From contig CAJXNY010000021.1 of the NCBI GenBank assembly GCA_913057435.1, positions 1 through 64,000 of the forward strand: a stretch of DNA of 64,000 nt. The letters run 5' to 3'. The notes under the pieces are model-generated. The model saw only the letters and a program-made list of their open reading frames with translations, ran no database searches and was not told the DNA's origin. Origin of the DNA: an uncultured Oceanospirillaceae bacterium. GTDB lineage: Bacteria; Pseudomonadota; Gammaproteobacteria; Pseudomonadales; Balneatricaceae. A program made the translations under genes and the position numbers. This document shows positions 52,992 to 63,029 of the stretch, one piece after another (position 1 is the stretch's first letter; every line of letters begins with the position of its first letter).

Positions 52992-53555
52992 ATGTCTGAT
53001 TTCAGCAGCCTGCGTGGCCATTTTCTGCTGGCGATGCCGCATATGCAGGACCCGTTTTTTGCCCAGAGTCTGAGCTATATTTGCGAACATGATGACGAAG
53101 GGGCGATGGGGGTGATCATCAACCAGCCGCTGGATTTTGATCTGCCCGCGCTGTTTCGTCATCTGGACATTGAGGTGACCGACCCCACGCAGGGGGCGGT
53201 GTATGGCGGTGGCCCGGTGGCCCGTGAACGCGGGTTTATTCTGCACCGCCATCAGGATGATGAGCACTGGGCTTCGACCGTATCGATCGGTCCGGGTATT
53301 GATCTGACCTCTTCAATGGACATCCTTGATGCGATGGCCAATGGCGAAGGCCCTGCCCATGTCGTGGTTGCGCTGGGCTATGCTGGCTGGGGCGCGGGCC
53401 AGCTCGATGCTGAAATCCTTCGCAATGACTGGTTAAGCTGTCCGGCAGATTTGGATATACTGTTCGCCACACCGGCTGAACACCGCCTCAAGGCCGCCGC
53501 GGCCTCACTGGGGGTCGATCTCAGCCTGCTCACAGCCCACAGCGGAACCGCCTGA
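52992..53555 (+). CDS. yqgE: YqgE/AlgH family protein (UPF0301)
   Basis: A 187-residue protein of the YqgE/AlgH family: LRGHFLLAMPHMQDPFFAQSLSYICEHDDEGAMGVIINQP is the start region, then GGPV and the AGWGAGQLDAE segment. The length is typical. It was named algH for an alginate effect in Pseudomonas, but the biochemical role is unclear. It is followed six bases later by ruvX, the conserved pairing. Confidence 0.93.
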   Translation: MSDFSSLRGHFLLAMPHMQDPFFAQSLSYICEHDDEGAMGVIINQPLDFDLPALFRHLDIEVTDPTQGAVYGGGPVARERGFILHRHQDDEHWASTVSIGPGIDLTSSMDILDAMANGEGPAHVVVALGYAGWGAGQLDAEILRNDWLSCPADLDILFATPAEHRLKAAAASLGVDLSLLTAHSGTA

Positions 53556-53561
53556 CACCCC

Positions 53562-54035
53562 ATGACAGATTACGCGCAGATTCTGGCCTTTGACTTTGGC
53601 ACAGGACGTATTGGCATAGCTGCAGGTCATGTAATGACCGGCACCGCCACCCCCCTTGCCCCCATGCAGGCCCGTGATGGTATCCCCGACTGGAGCCAGG
53701 TTGATAAGGTGATTGCCGAGTGGCAGCCCGACGCAATCGTGGTCGGCATCCCGTTGAACATGGATGGCAGCATCAGCGAAATGGCCCGCCGGGCGCGCAA
53801 GTTTGCCAACCGGATTCAGGATCGCAGCCAGTTGCCGTGCTTTCTGATGGACGAACGCCTGAGCACCGCAGAGGCCAAAGAGATTCATTTTGCCCGCGGT
53901 GGCAGTAACGACTTTAAAAAGGAATCCGTTGACGGCATTGCCGCGCAACTGATTGTCGAGAGCTGGTTTGGAACCGACCAGCGTATCCCCAGCCACACCC
54001 GATTGGAGGATCTGTATGACCTCGGGAATGCTTAA
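53562..54035 (+). CDS. ruvX: Putative pre-16S rRNA nuclease/Holliday junction resolvase YqgF
   Basis: A 157-residue RNase H-fold protein. [14 protein letters not shown] holds the first catalytic aspartate, [10 protein letters not shown] and [14 protein letters not shown] the second acid, and the [14 protein letters not shown] motif the third. YqgF trims the 5' end of pre-16S rRNA in E. coli. Its 3' end overlaps pyrR by 20 bases. Confidence 0.93.
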   Translation: MTDYAQILAFDFGTGRIGIAAGHVMTGTATPLAPMQARDGIPDWSQVDKVIAEWQPDAIVVGIPLNMDGSISEMARRARKFANRIQDRSQLPCFLMDERLSTAEAKEIHFARGGSNDFKKESVDGIAAQLIVESWFGTDQRIPSHTRLEDLYDLGNA

Positions 54036-54525
54036 TGTTGAAGCTCTGCTGGACAAGATGAGTGCAGAGCTCAAAGCGCTGATCAGTCAGCGTCAGATTG
54101 AAGACCCATTGATGATCGGCATCCGTACCGGCGGCGTCTGGCTGGCTGAACGACTGCATCATCAGCTGGGGCTACAGAGCCCGCTGGGGGTAATGGACAT
54201 TACCTTCTACCGGGATGATTTTACTCAGGTTGGGCTGAACCCCAGGGTGCAGCCCACCAAACTGCCCTGTGACACTGAAGGTCGGCATATTCTGCTGGTC
54301 GACGATGTCATTATGAGCGGCCGCACCATCCGCGCCGCGCTGAACGAAATTTTTGACTACGGCCGTCCCGCCTCGGTCAGCCTGATTACGCTGCTGGATT
54401 TGCAGCGTCGTCAGTTGCCGATCCAGGCCGATGTTGTCGGTGGCACCCTGGCACTGGGCCCGGATCAGCAGGTCAAGCTGACCGGCCCGGAACCGCTGTC
54501 ACTAGAAATCAGTCAACGTACCTGA
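54016..54525 (+). CDS. pyrR: PyrR, pyrimidine regulatory protein/uracil phosphoribosyltransferase
   Basis: A 169-residue type I phosphoribosyltransferase. The PRPP motif is [35 protein letters not shown] and the flexible loop ITFYRDDF also match. The start at 54016 sits behind GGAGGA inside the end of ruvX. In Gram-positives PyrR attenuates pyr transcription; in the Pseudomonas pyrR-pyrB-pyrC' operon it may do so too. No obvious attenuator was found in the 12 bases before pyrB. Confidence 0.92.
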   Translation: MTSGMLNVEALLDKMSAELKALISQRQIEDPLMIGIRTGGVWLAERLHHQLGLQSPLGVMDITFYRDDFTQVGLNPRVQPTKLPCDTEGRHILLVDDVIMSGRTIRAALNEIFDYGRPASVSLITLLDLQRRQLPIQADVVGGTLALGPDQQVKLTGPEPLSLEISQRT

Positions 54526-54537
54526 TCAGGAAGCCTG

Positions 54538-55539
54538 ATGTTTGAACCTATAGATGCCAATCAGATTCAGCTCAACTCACAGGGCCAGCTGAAACACTTT
54601 CTGACCACTGAAGGCCTGAGTCGCGAACTGCTGACCGAGATTCTCGACACCGCCGACTCTTTCCTGGATGTAGGCGAGCGGCAGGTGAAAAAGCTGCCCC
54701 TGCTGCGTGGTACTACCGTGGCGAACCTGTTCTTTGAGAACAGTACCCGTACCCTGTCCACCTTCGAGCTGGCGGCCAAGCGGCTGTCGGCGGATGTGTT
54801 GAACCTCAATATCAGCACCTCTTCGACGACCAAGGGCGAGTCGCTGCGCGACACCCTGATGACACTGCATGCCATGCATGCCGATATGTTTGTGGTGCGC
54901 CATTCCGACAGCGGCGCGGCGCATTACATCGCTCAGCATGTGACCCCCGATGTGGCGGTGATCAATGCCGGTGATGGCCGTCATGCCCACCCGACCCAGG
55001 CGATGCTGGATATGCTGACGATTCGCCGTCACAAAGGCGATTTCAGCAAGCTGACCTGTGCCATTGTTGGCGATATTCTGCACTCGCGAGTGGCTCGCTC
55101 GCAGATCCATGCGCTGCGTACGCTGGGTGTTGCCGAAGTCCGGGTTATTGGCCCGCAGACCTTGCTGCCGCGTCATATCGAAGCGCTCGGTGTCATGGTC
55201 TACACCGATATGAACGAAGGCCTCAAAGATGTCGATGTGGTGATGATGCTGCGCCTGCAGAAAGAGCGCATGAACAGCGCGTTGCTGCCATCCGAGTCCG
55301 AGTTTTACAAACTCTACGGCCTGACCGAAGAAAAACTGGCGATTGCCAAACCGGATGCTGTAGTGCTGCACCCTGGCCCGATCAACCGTGGTGTCGAGAT
55401 TGAATCCTCAGTCGCCGACGGCCCACGTTCGCTGATTCTGGATCAGGTGACCAATGGCCTGGCGGTACGGATGGCGGTGATGTCCATGGCGGTTAGCGGC
55501 CAGATGCAAGAGAAACAGAATAACGGAGAGAACGCATGA
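54538..55539 (+). CDS. pyrB: Aspartate carbamoyltransferase catalytic chain
   Basis: A 333-residue ATCase. The carbamoyl phosphate site [18 protein letters not shown], the [12 protein letters not shown] motif and the aspartate-binding LRLQKERMN loop are intact. The N-terminal extension of about 30 residues is typical of the class A enzymes of Pseudomonas, which form dodecamers with PyrC'. The stop overlaps the next start (ATGA), so PyrB and PyrC' are made together. Confidence 0.96.
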   Translation: MFEPIDANQIQLNSQGQLKHFLTTEGLSRELLTEILDTADSFLDVGERQVKKLPLLRGTTVANLFFENSTRTLSTFELAAKRLSADVLNLNISTSSTTKGESLRDTLMTLHAMHADMFVVRHSDSGAAHYIAQHVTPDVAVINAGDGRHAHPTQAMLDMLTIRRHKGDFSKLTCAIVGDILHSRVARSQIHALRTLGVAEVRVIGPQTLLPRHIEALGVMVYTDMNEGLKDVDVVMMLRLQKERMNSALLPSESEFYKLYGLTEEKLAIAKPDAVVLHPGPINRGVEIESSVADGPRSLILDQVTNGLAVRMAVMSMAVSGQMQEKQNNGENA

Positions 55540-56825
55540 AGCTGGTAATTCAGGGTGGCCGTGTTATTGACCCGGCCAACGACATCGATCAGCAGGCGGA
55601 TCTCTACCTTCAGGACGGCAAAGTCGCGGCGCTGGGCCAGGCACCGGAAGGCTTCGAAGCCGACCAGGTGCTGGATGCCAGCGGCCAGATTGTGGTGCCA
55701 GGGCTGATCGACCTTTGTGCCCATGTGCGTGAACCGGGTTATACCCAGAAAGGCACCATTGCCTCTGAAACCCGTGCTGCTGCTGCCGGTGGTATTACTA
55801 CGCTGGTGACCCCGCCGGACTGCAAACCGATTGTTGATACTCCGGCGGTTGTTGAACTGATTATTGACCGTGCTGAAGCGGCCGGTAATGCCCGCGTATT
55901 ACCGATGGGTGCGCTGACTCAGGGCCTGAAGGGCGAGCAACTGGCGCCGCTACACGCTCTGCACAGCTCCGGTTGTGTGGCGTTCAGCAACGTACGCCAG
56001 CCGGTACGCAGCTCACTGGCTCTGATGCGCTCCCTTGAATACGCCGCAACCCATGATCTGCTGGTGCAGTTCCAGCCACAGGACGAAAGCCTGACCGGCA
56101 AAGGCTGTATGCACGAAGACACCACCAGTTCCCGACTGGGCCTGGATGGCATCCCGGAAGCGGCAGAAACCGTGGAGGTTGCCCGTTGTCTGTTGCTGGT
56201 AGAGCAGGCCGGTGTCCGCGCCCACTTTGGTCAGCTGACCTGTGAGCGCTCGGTGAAAATGATCCAGGGTTCACGTGAACGTGGCCTGCCGGTGACCTGT
56301 GATGTGGCGATCCACCACTTCTTCCTCACCGACGAAAATGTGGCGGGCTTCGACAGTAACTTTCATGTCATGCCACCGCTGCGCAGTCAGCTTGACCGCG
56401 CTGGTCTGCGTCAGGCATTACTGGCCGGTGATGTTCAGGCGATCTGCTCGGATCACCAGCCCCACGAAGCGGCTGCCAAACAGGCCCCGTTTGCGGCGAC
56501 AGAACCGGGCATTACCGGCCTTGAAACGTTGTTGCCACTGGCATTGCTGCTGGTTGAGCAGGGCATGATCGATCTGGCCCAGGTGATCGACCGCCTGACC
56601 TGCGGCCCGGCAAAAATCCTCGGCCAGAGTGAACTGGGCAATCTCAGTGTGGGCAGTGCGGCCGACGTCTGTGTGTTCGACCCGGAAGAAAAATGGACCC
56701 TGACTGATGACAACTGCCAGTCTGCCGGGCGTAACACGCCCTTTATGGACTTTGAATTCAAAGGCCAGGTAACGGCGACGGTGTTTGGTGGGAAGGTGGT
56801 GTATCAGCGGGCTGAGCAGGGCTGA
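55536..56825 (+). CDS. pyrC': PyrC', dihydroorotase-like subunit lacking a metal ligand
   Basis: A 429-residue dihydroorotase homologue, translationally coupled to pyrB. The first metal site, normally D-x-H-x-H, reads D59-L-C61-A-H63, so one zinc-ligand histidine is replaced by cysteine. The rest of the barrel is preserved ([30 protein letters not shown]). In Pseudomonas such PyrC' proteins are inactive and hold PyrB in a dodecameric complex. A separate active pyrC should exist elsewhere in the genome. Confidence 0.92.
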   Translation: MKLVIQGGRVIDPANDIDQQADLYLQDGKVAALGQAPEGFEADQVLDASGQIVVPGLIDLCAHVREPGYTQKGTIASETRAAAAGGITTLVTPPDCKPIVDTPAVVELIIDRAEAAGNARVLPMGALTQGLKGEQLAPLHALHSSGCVAFSNVRQPVRSSLALMRSLEYAATHDLLVQFQPQDESLTGKGCMHEDTTSSRLGLDGIPEAAETVEVARCLLLVEQAGVRAHFGQLTCERSVKMIQGSRERGLPVTCDVAIHHFFLTDENVAGFDSNFHVMPPLRSQLDRAGLRQALLAGDVQAICSDHQPHEAAAKQAPFAATEPGITGLETLLPLALLLVEQGMIDLAQVIDRLTCGPAKILGQSELGNLSVGSAADVCVFDPEEKWTLTDDNCQSAGRNTPFMDFEFKGQVTATVFGGKVVYQRAEQG

Positions 56826-56843
56826 TCGGCTGGCTTTGGGCAC

Positions 56844-56876
56844 AAAAAAACCGCAGCTTTTCAGCTGCGGTTTTTT
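56844..56876. terminator. Bidirectional terminator between pyrC' and metK
   Basis: CCGCAGCT (56851-56858) and AGCTGCGG (56863-56870) form a stem flanked by seven A on the left and six T on the right. It ends pyrC' on the plus strand and metK on the minus strand. Confidence 0.93.
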
Positions 56877-56899
56877 ATGTCTGCTAGTTCCGGCGGATC

Positions 56900-58090
56900 C
56901 TACAGACCGGCACCGGCACGCAGGGCGTTAACCTTATCGGTACGTTCCCATGTGAACGCGGTGAAGGTATCTTCACCGACGGTCATCTCATAAGGCTCGC
57001 GACCGAAGTGGCCATAGGCAGCTGTGGCCTGGTACATCGGGTGCAGCAGGTCCAGCATGCGTGTGATCGCGTGTGGGCGCAGGTCGAAGTTATCGTTTAC
57101 CAGCTTGATGATTTTGTCATCGGAGATCTTGCCGGTGCCGAAGGTGTTGATGGACATGGACGTTGGTTCAGCAACGCCAATGGCATAGGACACCTGGATC
57201 TCACAGCGATCCGCCAGACCGGCAGCGACGATGTTCTTCGCGACATAACGGCCAGCGTAGGCAGCGGAACGGTCAACCTTGGATGGGTCTTTACCGGAGA
57301 ATGCACCACCACCGTGACGGGCCATGCCGCCGTAGGTGTCTACAATGATCTTACGGCCGGTCAGACCACAATCGCCCACCGGGCCGCCGATGACGAAGTT
57401 ACCGGTCGGGTTGATGTGGAACTTGGTGTCTTTGGTGATCCACTCGGCGGGAATGACGTGTTTAACGATCAGTTCCATTACCGCTTCACGCAGGTCGGAC
57501 TGGGTGACGTCCGGGTTGTGCTGGGTGGACAGTACCAGCGCATCGACCGCGACGGGCTTGCCGTTTTCGTAACGGAAGGTCAGCTGGGATTTGGCATCCG
57601 GGCGCAGCCATGGCAGCAGGCCGGATTTACGCGCTTCAGCCTGACGTTCAACCAGGCGGTGAGCGTAGGTGATCGGTGCTGGCATCAGTACGTCAGTTTC
57701 GTTCGACGCGTAGCCAAACATCAGACCCTGGTCGCCTGCGCCCTGATCTTCAGGCTTGGAGCGATCAACGCCCTGGGCGATGTCGATCGACTGTTTACCG
57801 ATGATGTTGATCACACCACAGGTTTCGCCGTCGTAGCCAACATCAGAGGAGGTGTAACCGATATCGCAGATCACGTTACGGACCAGTGCTTCCAGATCCA
57901 CCCAGGCGGAAGTACTGATTTCACCGGAAACCACGGCAACACCGGTTTTTACCAGTGTTTCACAGGCTACGCGGGCGTATTTATCTTCGGCGATGATGGC
58001 ATCCAGCACCGCGTCGGAGATCTGGTCGGCAATCTTGTCCGGATGTCCTTCAGACACGGACTCGGAGGTGAACAAGCTGTATTCGCTCAT
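56900..58090 (-). CDS. metK: S-adenosylmethionine synthetase
   Basis: A 396-residue enzyme making SAM from methionine and ATP. The start [19 protein letters not shown], the [12 protein letters not shown] motif and the glycine-rich [16 protein letters not shown] loop are diagnostic. The ATG at 58090 is supported by the family N-terminus; the frame extends to 58276 without support. It is divergent from tkt. Confidence 0.96.
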   Translation of the reverse strand: MSEYSLFTSESVSEGHPDKIADQISDAVLDAIIAEDKYARVACETLVKTGVAVVSGEISTSAWVDLEALVRNVICDIGYTSSDVGYDGETCGVINIIGKQSIDIAQGVDRSKPEDQGAGDQGLMFGYASNETDVLMPAPITYAHRLVERQAEARKSGLLPWLRPDAKSQLTFRYENGKPVAVDALVLSTQHNPDVTQSDLREAVMELIVKHVIPAEWITKDTKFHINPTGNFVIGGPVGDCGLTGRKIIVDTYGGMARHGGGAFSGKDPSKVDRSAAYAGRYVAKNIVAAGLADRCEIQVSYAIGVAEPTSMSINTFGTGKISDDKIIKLVNDNFDLRPHAITRMLDLLHPMYQATAAYGHFGREPYEMTVGEDTFTAFTWERTDKVNALRAGAGL

Positions 58091-58535
58091 TGTTGCTCTA
58101 GACCCTTTGGAAATTAAGTAAGAAGAAACAGCAGCGGCCTGAATCTGGCGTGGGGATAGCACGGTGAGTGCCTGCGCCTCAGATCGAAATGTTTGGTGGA
58201 CCTGCTGTATGAAAAACCAACGACACATTCTACCGGTGTCGAGGGTTGAATGCATGAGTATAGAAGCTGTCAGCATGAAATTTTCCCATGCAGGGCTGAA
58301 AGTGACTCATTTTTCATCAATTAGCTGCCAATTTGTTTGAAGCTGACTGCTATCCAGGGGAAAATTGCCGCCGCTAACCCGAATATCCCATGGAGGGGGC
58401 AAGGTGAGATCAGATTCTGACCCTGTGGCGAACTGACCCTGCCAGTAATGATGTCGTTTATCATGGAATATCCGGGTAAATTTCACCTGTTTTGTGAATC
58501 ATCAAGCTTATTGGGCCAGACCCAGGAGATAATGA
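58091..58535. other. metK/tkt divergent promoter region
   Basis: This is a 445-base intergenic region. I looked for SAM or SAH riboswitch cores upstream of metK and saw none. A GAATATCC core recurs at about 58381 and 58466, the second followed by GGG. No promoter boxes could be assigned safely. Confidence 0.4.
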
Positions 58536-60530
58536 ATGTCCTCTCGTAGAGAACTTGCTAATGCGATCCGTGCACTGAGCATGGATGCCGTCCAGAAAGC
58601 GAAATCCGGTCATCCGGGTGCGCCGATGGGGATGGCGGATATCGCTGAGGTACTGTGGAACGATTTCATGTCCCACAACCCGAGCAACCCGCAGTGGTTC
58701 GATCGTGACCGTTTCGTACTGTCGAACGGCCATGGCTCTATGCTGATTTACTCCCTGTTGCACCTGACAGGTTATGACGTCTCTATTGATGACATCAAAA
58801 GCTTCCGTCAGCTGCATGCGAAAACTGCCGGTCACCCGGAATACGGTTACTGCCCGGGTGTTGAAACCACCACCGGCCCACTGGGTCAGGGCGTCACCAA
58901 TGCAGTAGGTTTTGCGATTGCTGAAAAAGCGCTGGCGGCACAGTTTAACCGTGATGGTCATGAAATCGTTGGCCATAACACCTACACCTTCATGGGCGAT
59001 GGCTGCATGATGGAAGGTATTTCCCATGAAGCCTGCTCCCTGGCCGGTACCCTGGGTCTGGGCAAGCTGGTGGCGTTCTGGGATGACAACGGCATCTCCA
59101 TCGACGGTGAAGTTGAAGGCTGGTACACCGACGATAACGTTAAGCGTTTTGAGTCTTACGGCTGGCAGGTGATCCCTGGCGTTGACGGCCATGACCCGGA
59201 TGCGATCCGTGCAGCGATTGAAGCGGCCCGTGAGAACACCGAGCAGCCAACGTTGATCTGCTGCAAAACCATCATCGGTTTTGGTTCCCCGAACAAAGAA
59301 GGCAAAGAAGACTGTCACGGCGCGCCGCTGGGTGACGACGAGATTGCACTGACTCGCGAGCGTCTGGGCTGGACTCACGGTGCTTTTGAAATCCCGGCAG
59401 ATATCTATGCTGACTGGGATGCCAAAGAAGCCGGTTCCCACGCTGAAAACGAGTGGAACTCCCGTTTTGTCGCTTACCGTGCTGCCTACCCTGAGCTGGC
59501 GGATGAGCTGCTGCGTCGTATCTCTGGCGAACTGCCAGCGGACTTTACTGAAAAAGCGGATGCGTACATTGCTGATGTAGCAGCGAAAGGCGAGTCTATC
59601 GCGTCGCGTAAAGCATCACAGAATGCGATCAACGCGTATGCACCACAGCTGCCAGAACTGCTGGGTGGCTCCGCTGACCTGGCCGGTTCCAACCTGACGC
59701 TGTGGGCCGGTGCTAAAGGCATCAGCAAAGACGATGCGTCCGGTAACTACCTGTTCTACGGCGTACGTGAGTTTGGTATGTCGGCGATCATGAACGGCCT
59801 GGCCCTGCACGGTGGTTTCGTACCATACGGCGCGACGTTCCTGGTATTTATGGAATACGCCCGTAACGCCCTGCGTATGGCGGCACTGATGAAGCAGCGT
59901 GCGATCCACGTTTACACCCACGATTCTATCGGCTTGGGTGAAGATGGCCCGACGCACCAGCCAATCGAGCAGGTGGCTAACCTGCGTCACACGCCAAACA
60001 TGAGCTGCTGGCGTCCATGTGATGCGGTGGAATCTGCCGTGGCATGGAAAGCAGCACTGGAGCGTAACGATGGCCCGACAGCAATGGTGTTCTCGCGCCA
60101 GAACCTGCCGCATCAGCCACGTAGCGCACAGCAGATTGCTGATATCGGTCGCGGTGGTTATATCCTCAGTGGCGGTGAAGGTCAGCCGGATGCGATTCTG
60201 ATCGCGACCGGTTCTGAAATCGGCCTGGCGGTCGATGCCGCAGCGGTTCTGAGTGCTGAAGGCAAAAATATCCGTGTGGTATCCATGCCAGAAACCGGTC
60301 TGTTTGATAAGCAGGACGCGGCGTACCGTGAGTCTGTACTGCCAGCGGCGGTGACTGCACGTGTTGCGGTTGAAGCCCTGCAGGCTGACTTCTGGTACAA
60401 GTACGTGGGCCTGAACGGCGCGATCGTCGGTATGACCACCTTCGGTGAGTCAGCACCAGCGGGCGAGCTGTTCAAACACTTCGGCTTTACGGTTGAAAAC
60501 GTGGTTGAGAAAGTTAAATCTGTTATCTGA
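58536..60530 (+). CDS. tkt: Transketolase
   Basis: A 664-residue thiamine-diphosphate enzyme of the pentose phosphate pathway. The N-terminal [19 protein letters not shown], the ThDP motif ([16 protein letters not shown]), the catalytic glutamate region [10 protein letters not shown] and [15 protein letters not shown] are present. AGGAG precedes the ATG. It heads tkt-epd-pgk-fba, an order shared with Pseudomonas. Confidence 0.96.
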   Translation: MSSRRELANAIRALSMDAVQKAKSGHPGAPMGMADIAEVLWNDFMSHNPSNPQWFDRDRFVLSNGHGSMLIYSLLHLTGYDVSIDDIKSFRQLHAKTAGHPEYGYCPGVETTTGPLGQGVTNAVGFAIAEKALAAQFNRDGHEIVGHNTYTFMGDGCMMEGISHEACSLAGTLGLGKLVAFWDDNGISIDGEVEGWYTDDNVKRFESYGWQVIPGVDGHDPDAIRAAIEAARENTEQPTLICCKTIIGFGSPNKEGKEDCHGAPLGDDEIALTRERLGWTHGAFEIPADIYADWDAKEAGSHAENEWNSRFVAYRAAYPELADELLRRISGELPADFTEKADAYIADVAAKGESIASRKASQNAINAYAPQLPELLGGSADLAGSNLTLWAGAKGISKDDASGNYLFYGVREFGMSAIMNGLALHGGFVPYGATFLVFMEYARNALRMAALMKQRAIHVYTHDSIGLGEDGPTHQPIEQVANLRHTPNMSCWRPCDAVESAVAWKAALERNDGPTAMVFSRQNLPHQPRSAQQIADIGRGGYILSGGEGQPDAILIATGSEIGLAVDAAAVLSAEGKNIRVVSMPETGLFDKQDAAYRESVLPAAVTARVAVEALQADFWYKYVGLNGAIVGMTTFGESAPAGELFKHFGFTVENVVEKVKSVI

Positions 60531-60548
60531 TAACGGATGGCTGTATCT

Positions 60549-60610
60549 GTAGCAGCGCGCTCCGCGCGCGTCCGGTGGTTGTACCGGACGTGACGGGACG
60601 TTGCTGCTAC
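60549..60610 (+). repeat. REP-like element, full copy (GTAGCAGCGCGC family)
   Basis: The outer arms GTAGCAGC (60549-60556) and GCTGCTAC (60603-60610) are inverted. Inside are a GCGCGC stem and a GTCCGG/CCGGAC hairpin (60570-60589). Its first 27 bases repeat at 163-189 with one change. It sits between tkt and epd. Confidence 0.75.
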
Positions 60611-60674
60611 ATTCCTCGTGTCGCATTCTGTGGCACGAGCCTGATTTTTCGCGCTGGGTTCTGAAGTTACGTCT

Positions 60675-61700
60675 ATGCGTTTTAAAGTTGCCATTAACGG
60701 CTACGGCCGGATCGGACAGAGTGTATTACGCGCCGTTTATGAATGCGGTTATCGCGACCTGTTCGAGATTGTGGCGCTCAACGAGCTGTCGGATATCGAC
60801 ACCGTTACCTATTTAACCCGTTATGACACCACCCATGGCCGCTTCCCGCTGCCGGTGGAGCATGACGGCAGCCATCTGTTAATCGATGGCGACCGGATCG
60901 CCGTATTGAACGAAGCCGATCCGCGTAATTTACCCTGGCAAGCGCTGGGGGTTGATCTGGTGCTGGAGTGTTCCGGTGCCTTTAAAGATCGTCATACCGC
61001 CGAGCTGCACCTGGCCCGTGGAGCCAGTCGGTTGCTGTTTTCCCAGCCCGCGACGGCGCAGGTGGACAGCACCATTGTCTATGGCCTGAACCAGCAGCTG
61101 ATTCAGCCCGACCATCAGATTGTGTCGGCCGCCTCCTGTACTACCAACTGCATTGTGCCGGTACTGGATCTGCTGGACCGCGAGTTGGGTATTATCAATG
61201 GGGTTACCACCACGATTCACTCGGCGATGAACGACCAGCCGGTGATCGACAGTTACCACCAGACGGATCTGCGGCTGACCCGCAGCGCGCTGCATTCCAT
61301 TATTCCGGTGGATACCGGGCTGGATAAGGGCATTGACCGGCTGTTACCGCATCTGGCAGGCAAGTTTCAGTGCCTGCATCTGCGTGTCCCCACCATTAAT
61401 GTGTCAGCCATGGACTTGTCGCTGAATGTTCGCACCGCCACGGATGTGGCGACGGTGAACCGTATCATGCGCGATGCGGCTCATGGTCCGTTAAAGGGCC
61501 TGCTGGGCTACACCGATGAGCCCCATGCCTCGGTGGACTTTAACCGCGACCCGCGCTCCGGCGTGGTCGATGGTACCCAGACGCGGGTCAGCGAAGGCAC
61601 GCTGATCAAGCTGCTGGGCTGGTTTGATAATGAATGGGGTTTTGCGAATCGGATGCTGGATGTGGCCCGGCACTGGTTGCTGCTCTCTGAACGTAAATAA
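60675..61700 (+). CDS. epd: Erythrose-4-phosphate dehydrogenase (GAPDH family)
   Basis: A 341-residue dehydrogenase of the GapA/Epd family. The NAD motif INGYGRIG, the catalytic cysteine in SAASCTTNCIVPVLD and the histidine in the following segment are intact. The neighbourhood (tkt before, pgk and fba after) and the sequence favour Epd, which feeds pyridoxal phosphate synthesis, over glycolytic GapA. I cannot rule out GAPDH activity. Confidence 0.88.
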   Translation: MRFKVAINGYGRIGQSVLRAVYECGYRDLFEIVALNELSDIDTVTYLTRYDTTHGRFPLPVEHDGSHLLIDGDRIAVLNEADPRNLPWQALGVDLVLECSGAFKDRHTAELHLARGASRLLFSQPATAQVDSTIVYGLNQQLIQPDHQIVSAASCTTNCIVPVLDLLDRELGIINGVTTTIHSAMNDQPVIDSYHQTDLRLTRSALHSIIPVDTGLDKGIDRLLPHLAGKFQCLHLRVPTINVSAMDLSLNVRTATDVATVNRIMRDAAHGPLKGLLGYTDEPHASVDFNRDPRSGVVDGTQTRVSEGTLIKLLGWFDNEWGFANRMLDVARHWLLLSERK

Positions 61701-61782
61701 CTGCATAACGCCACAGATGATTTTGGCCTGATTCATTCAGGTCGTCCGGGATTGAGAACTGGTTTTTTAGAGAGAGAACAAC

Positions 61783-62946
61783 ATGTCCGTATTGAAGATG
61801 ACTGAGCTGGATCTGGCTGGTAAACGTGTGCTGATCCGTGAAGACCTGAACGTGCCGGTAAAAGAGGGCAAAGTAACCTCAGATGCCCGTATCCGCGCTT
61901 CTTTGCCAACCATTGAGCTGGCGCTGAAAGCCGGTGCTAAAGTGATGGTGATGTCTCACCTGGGTCGTCCGACTGAAGGCGAGTATGCTGAAGAGTTCTC
62001 CCTCAAACCGGTGGCTGAGCATCTGGCAGGCCTGCTGGGCCGTGATGTGGCGCTGGTGAAAGACTGGGTTGATGGCGGTTTTGACGTTGCTGAAGGCGAG
62101 CTGGTGCTGCTGGAAAACGTGCGCTTCAATGCGGGCGAGAAAAAAGACGATGAAGCACTGTCCCGTAAAATGGCCGCGTTGTGCGATATCTACGTGATGG
62201 ATGCCTTCGGCACCGCACACCGGGCCCAGGCCTCTACTCACGGTGTGGGCAAATTTGCTCCCGTGGCATGTGCTGGTCCGCTGCTGGCCGGTGAGCTGGA
62301 TGCGCTGGGTAAAGCGCTGGATGCACCGGCTGCACCGCTGGCGGCGATTGTCGGCGGCTCTAAAGTCTCCACTAAACTGGAAGTGCTGAGCTCGCTGTCT
62401 GACAAAGTCGACCAGCTGATTGTCGGTGGTGGTATCGCCAACACCTTCCTGGCTGCTGCGGGCAAGCCGGTGGGTAAGTCTCTCTGTGAGCATGACCTGA
62501 TCCCGGTTGCCAAGGCGCTGATGGAAAAAGTACATATCCCACTGCCGGTGGATGTGGTGACGGCCAAAGAATTCTCCGCCGATGCTGCCGCTGAGATCAA
62601 ATCCGTCGATGCTGTTGAAGCTGACGATATGATCCTGGACATTGGCCCACAGACAGCGATGGAGCTGTCTGCACTGCTGGCCGGTGCCGGTACCATCATC
62701 TGGAACGGCCCGGTTGGGGTGTTCGAGTTTGACCAGTTCGGTGATGGTACCCGCGCACTGTCTATGGCGATTGCGGCTAATGCCGGATTCTCTATTGCTG
62801 GCGGCGGTGACACACTGGCGGCGGTAGACAAGTATAATATCGCCGATAAAGTGTCCTACATCTCGACCGGTGGTGGTGCTTTCCTGGAATTCGTTGAAGG
62901 CAAAGTGCTGCCTGCTGTGGCGATGCTGGAAACACGTAGCAACTGA
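61783..62946 (+). CDS. pgk: Phosphoglycerate kinase
   Basis: A 387-residue kinase interconverting 1,3-bisphosphoglycerate and 3-phosphoglycerate with ADP/ATP. The signatures [38 protein letters not shown] and the C-terminal [14 protein letters not shown] nucleotide loop are complete. Length and context are standard. Confidence 0.97.
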   Translation: MSVLKMTELDLAGKRVLIREDLNVPVKEGKVTSDARIRASLPTIELALKAGAKVMVMSHLGRPTEGEYAEEFSLKPVAEHLAGLLGRDVALVKDWVDGGFDVAEGELVLLENVRFNAGEKKDDEALSRKMAALCDIYVMDAFGTAHRAQASTHGVGKFAPVACAGPLLAGELDALGKALDAPAAPLAAIVGGSKVSTKLEVLSSLSDKVDQLIVGGGIANTFLAAAGKPVGKSLCEHDLIPVAKALMEKVHIPLPVDVVTAKEFSADAAAEIKSVDAVEADDMILDIGPQTAMELSALLAGAGTIIWNGPVGVFEFDQFGDGTRALSMAIAANAGFSIAGGGDTLAAVDKYNIADKVSYISTGGGAFLEFVEGKVLPAVAMLETRSN

Positions 62947-62954
62947 TTTTACGG

Positions 62955-62975
62955 CGGGCAGGCATTGCCTGCCCG
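62955..62975 (+). other. Intercistronic hairpin between pgk and fba
   Basis: CGGGCAGGC-ATT-GCCTGCCCG is a perfect 9-bp stem with a three-base loop and no U-tract. It probably stabilises the pgk message or sets relative amounts of pgk and fba. Confidence 0.7.
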
Positions 62976-63029
62976 AATATGACCGTCATTGACGGACTTC
63001 AAACAGATTATTAAGCAAAAGGTGAACAC

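Noticed and set aside
57008-58117. 369-codon plus-strand open frame.
   Set aside because: It is the antisense shadow of metK.
58091-58300. Possible SAM riboswitch upstream of metK.
   Set aside because: None of the SAM-I, SAM-II or SAH core patterns I know could be found by eye.
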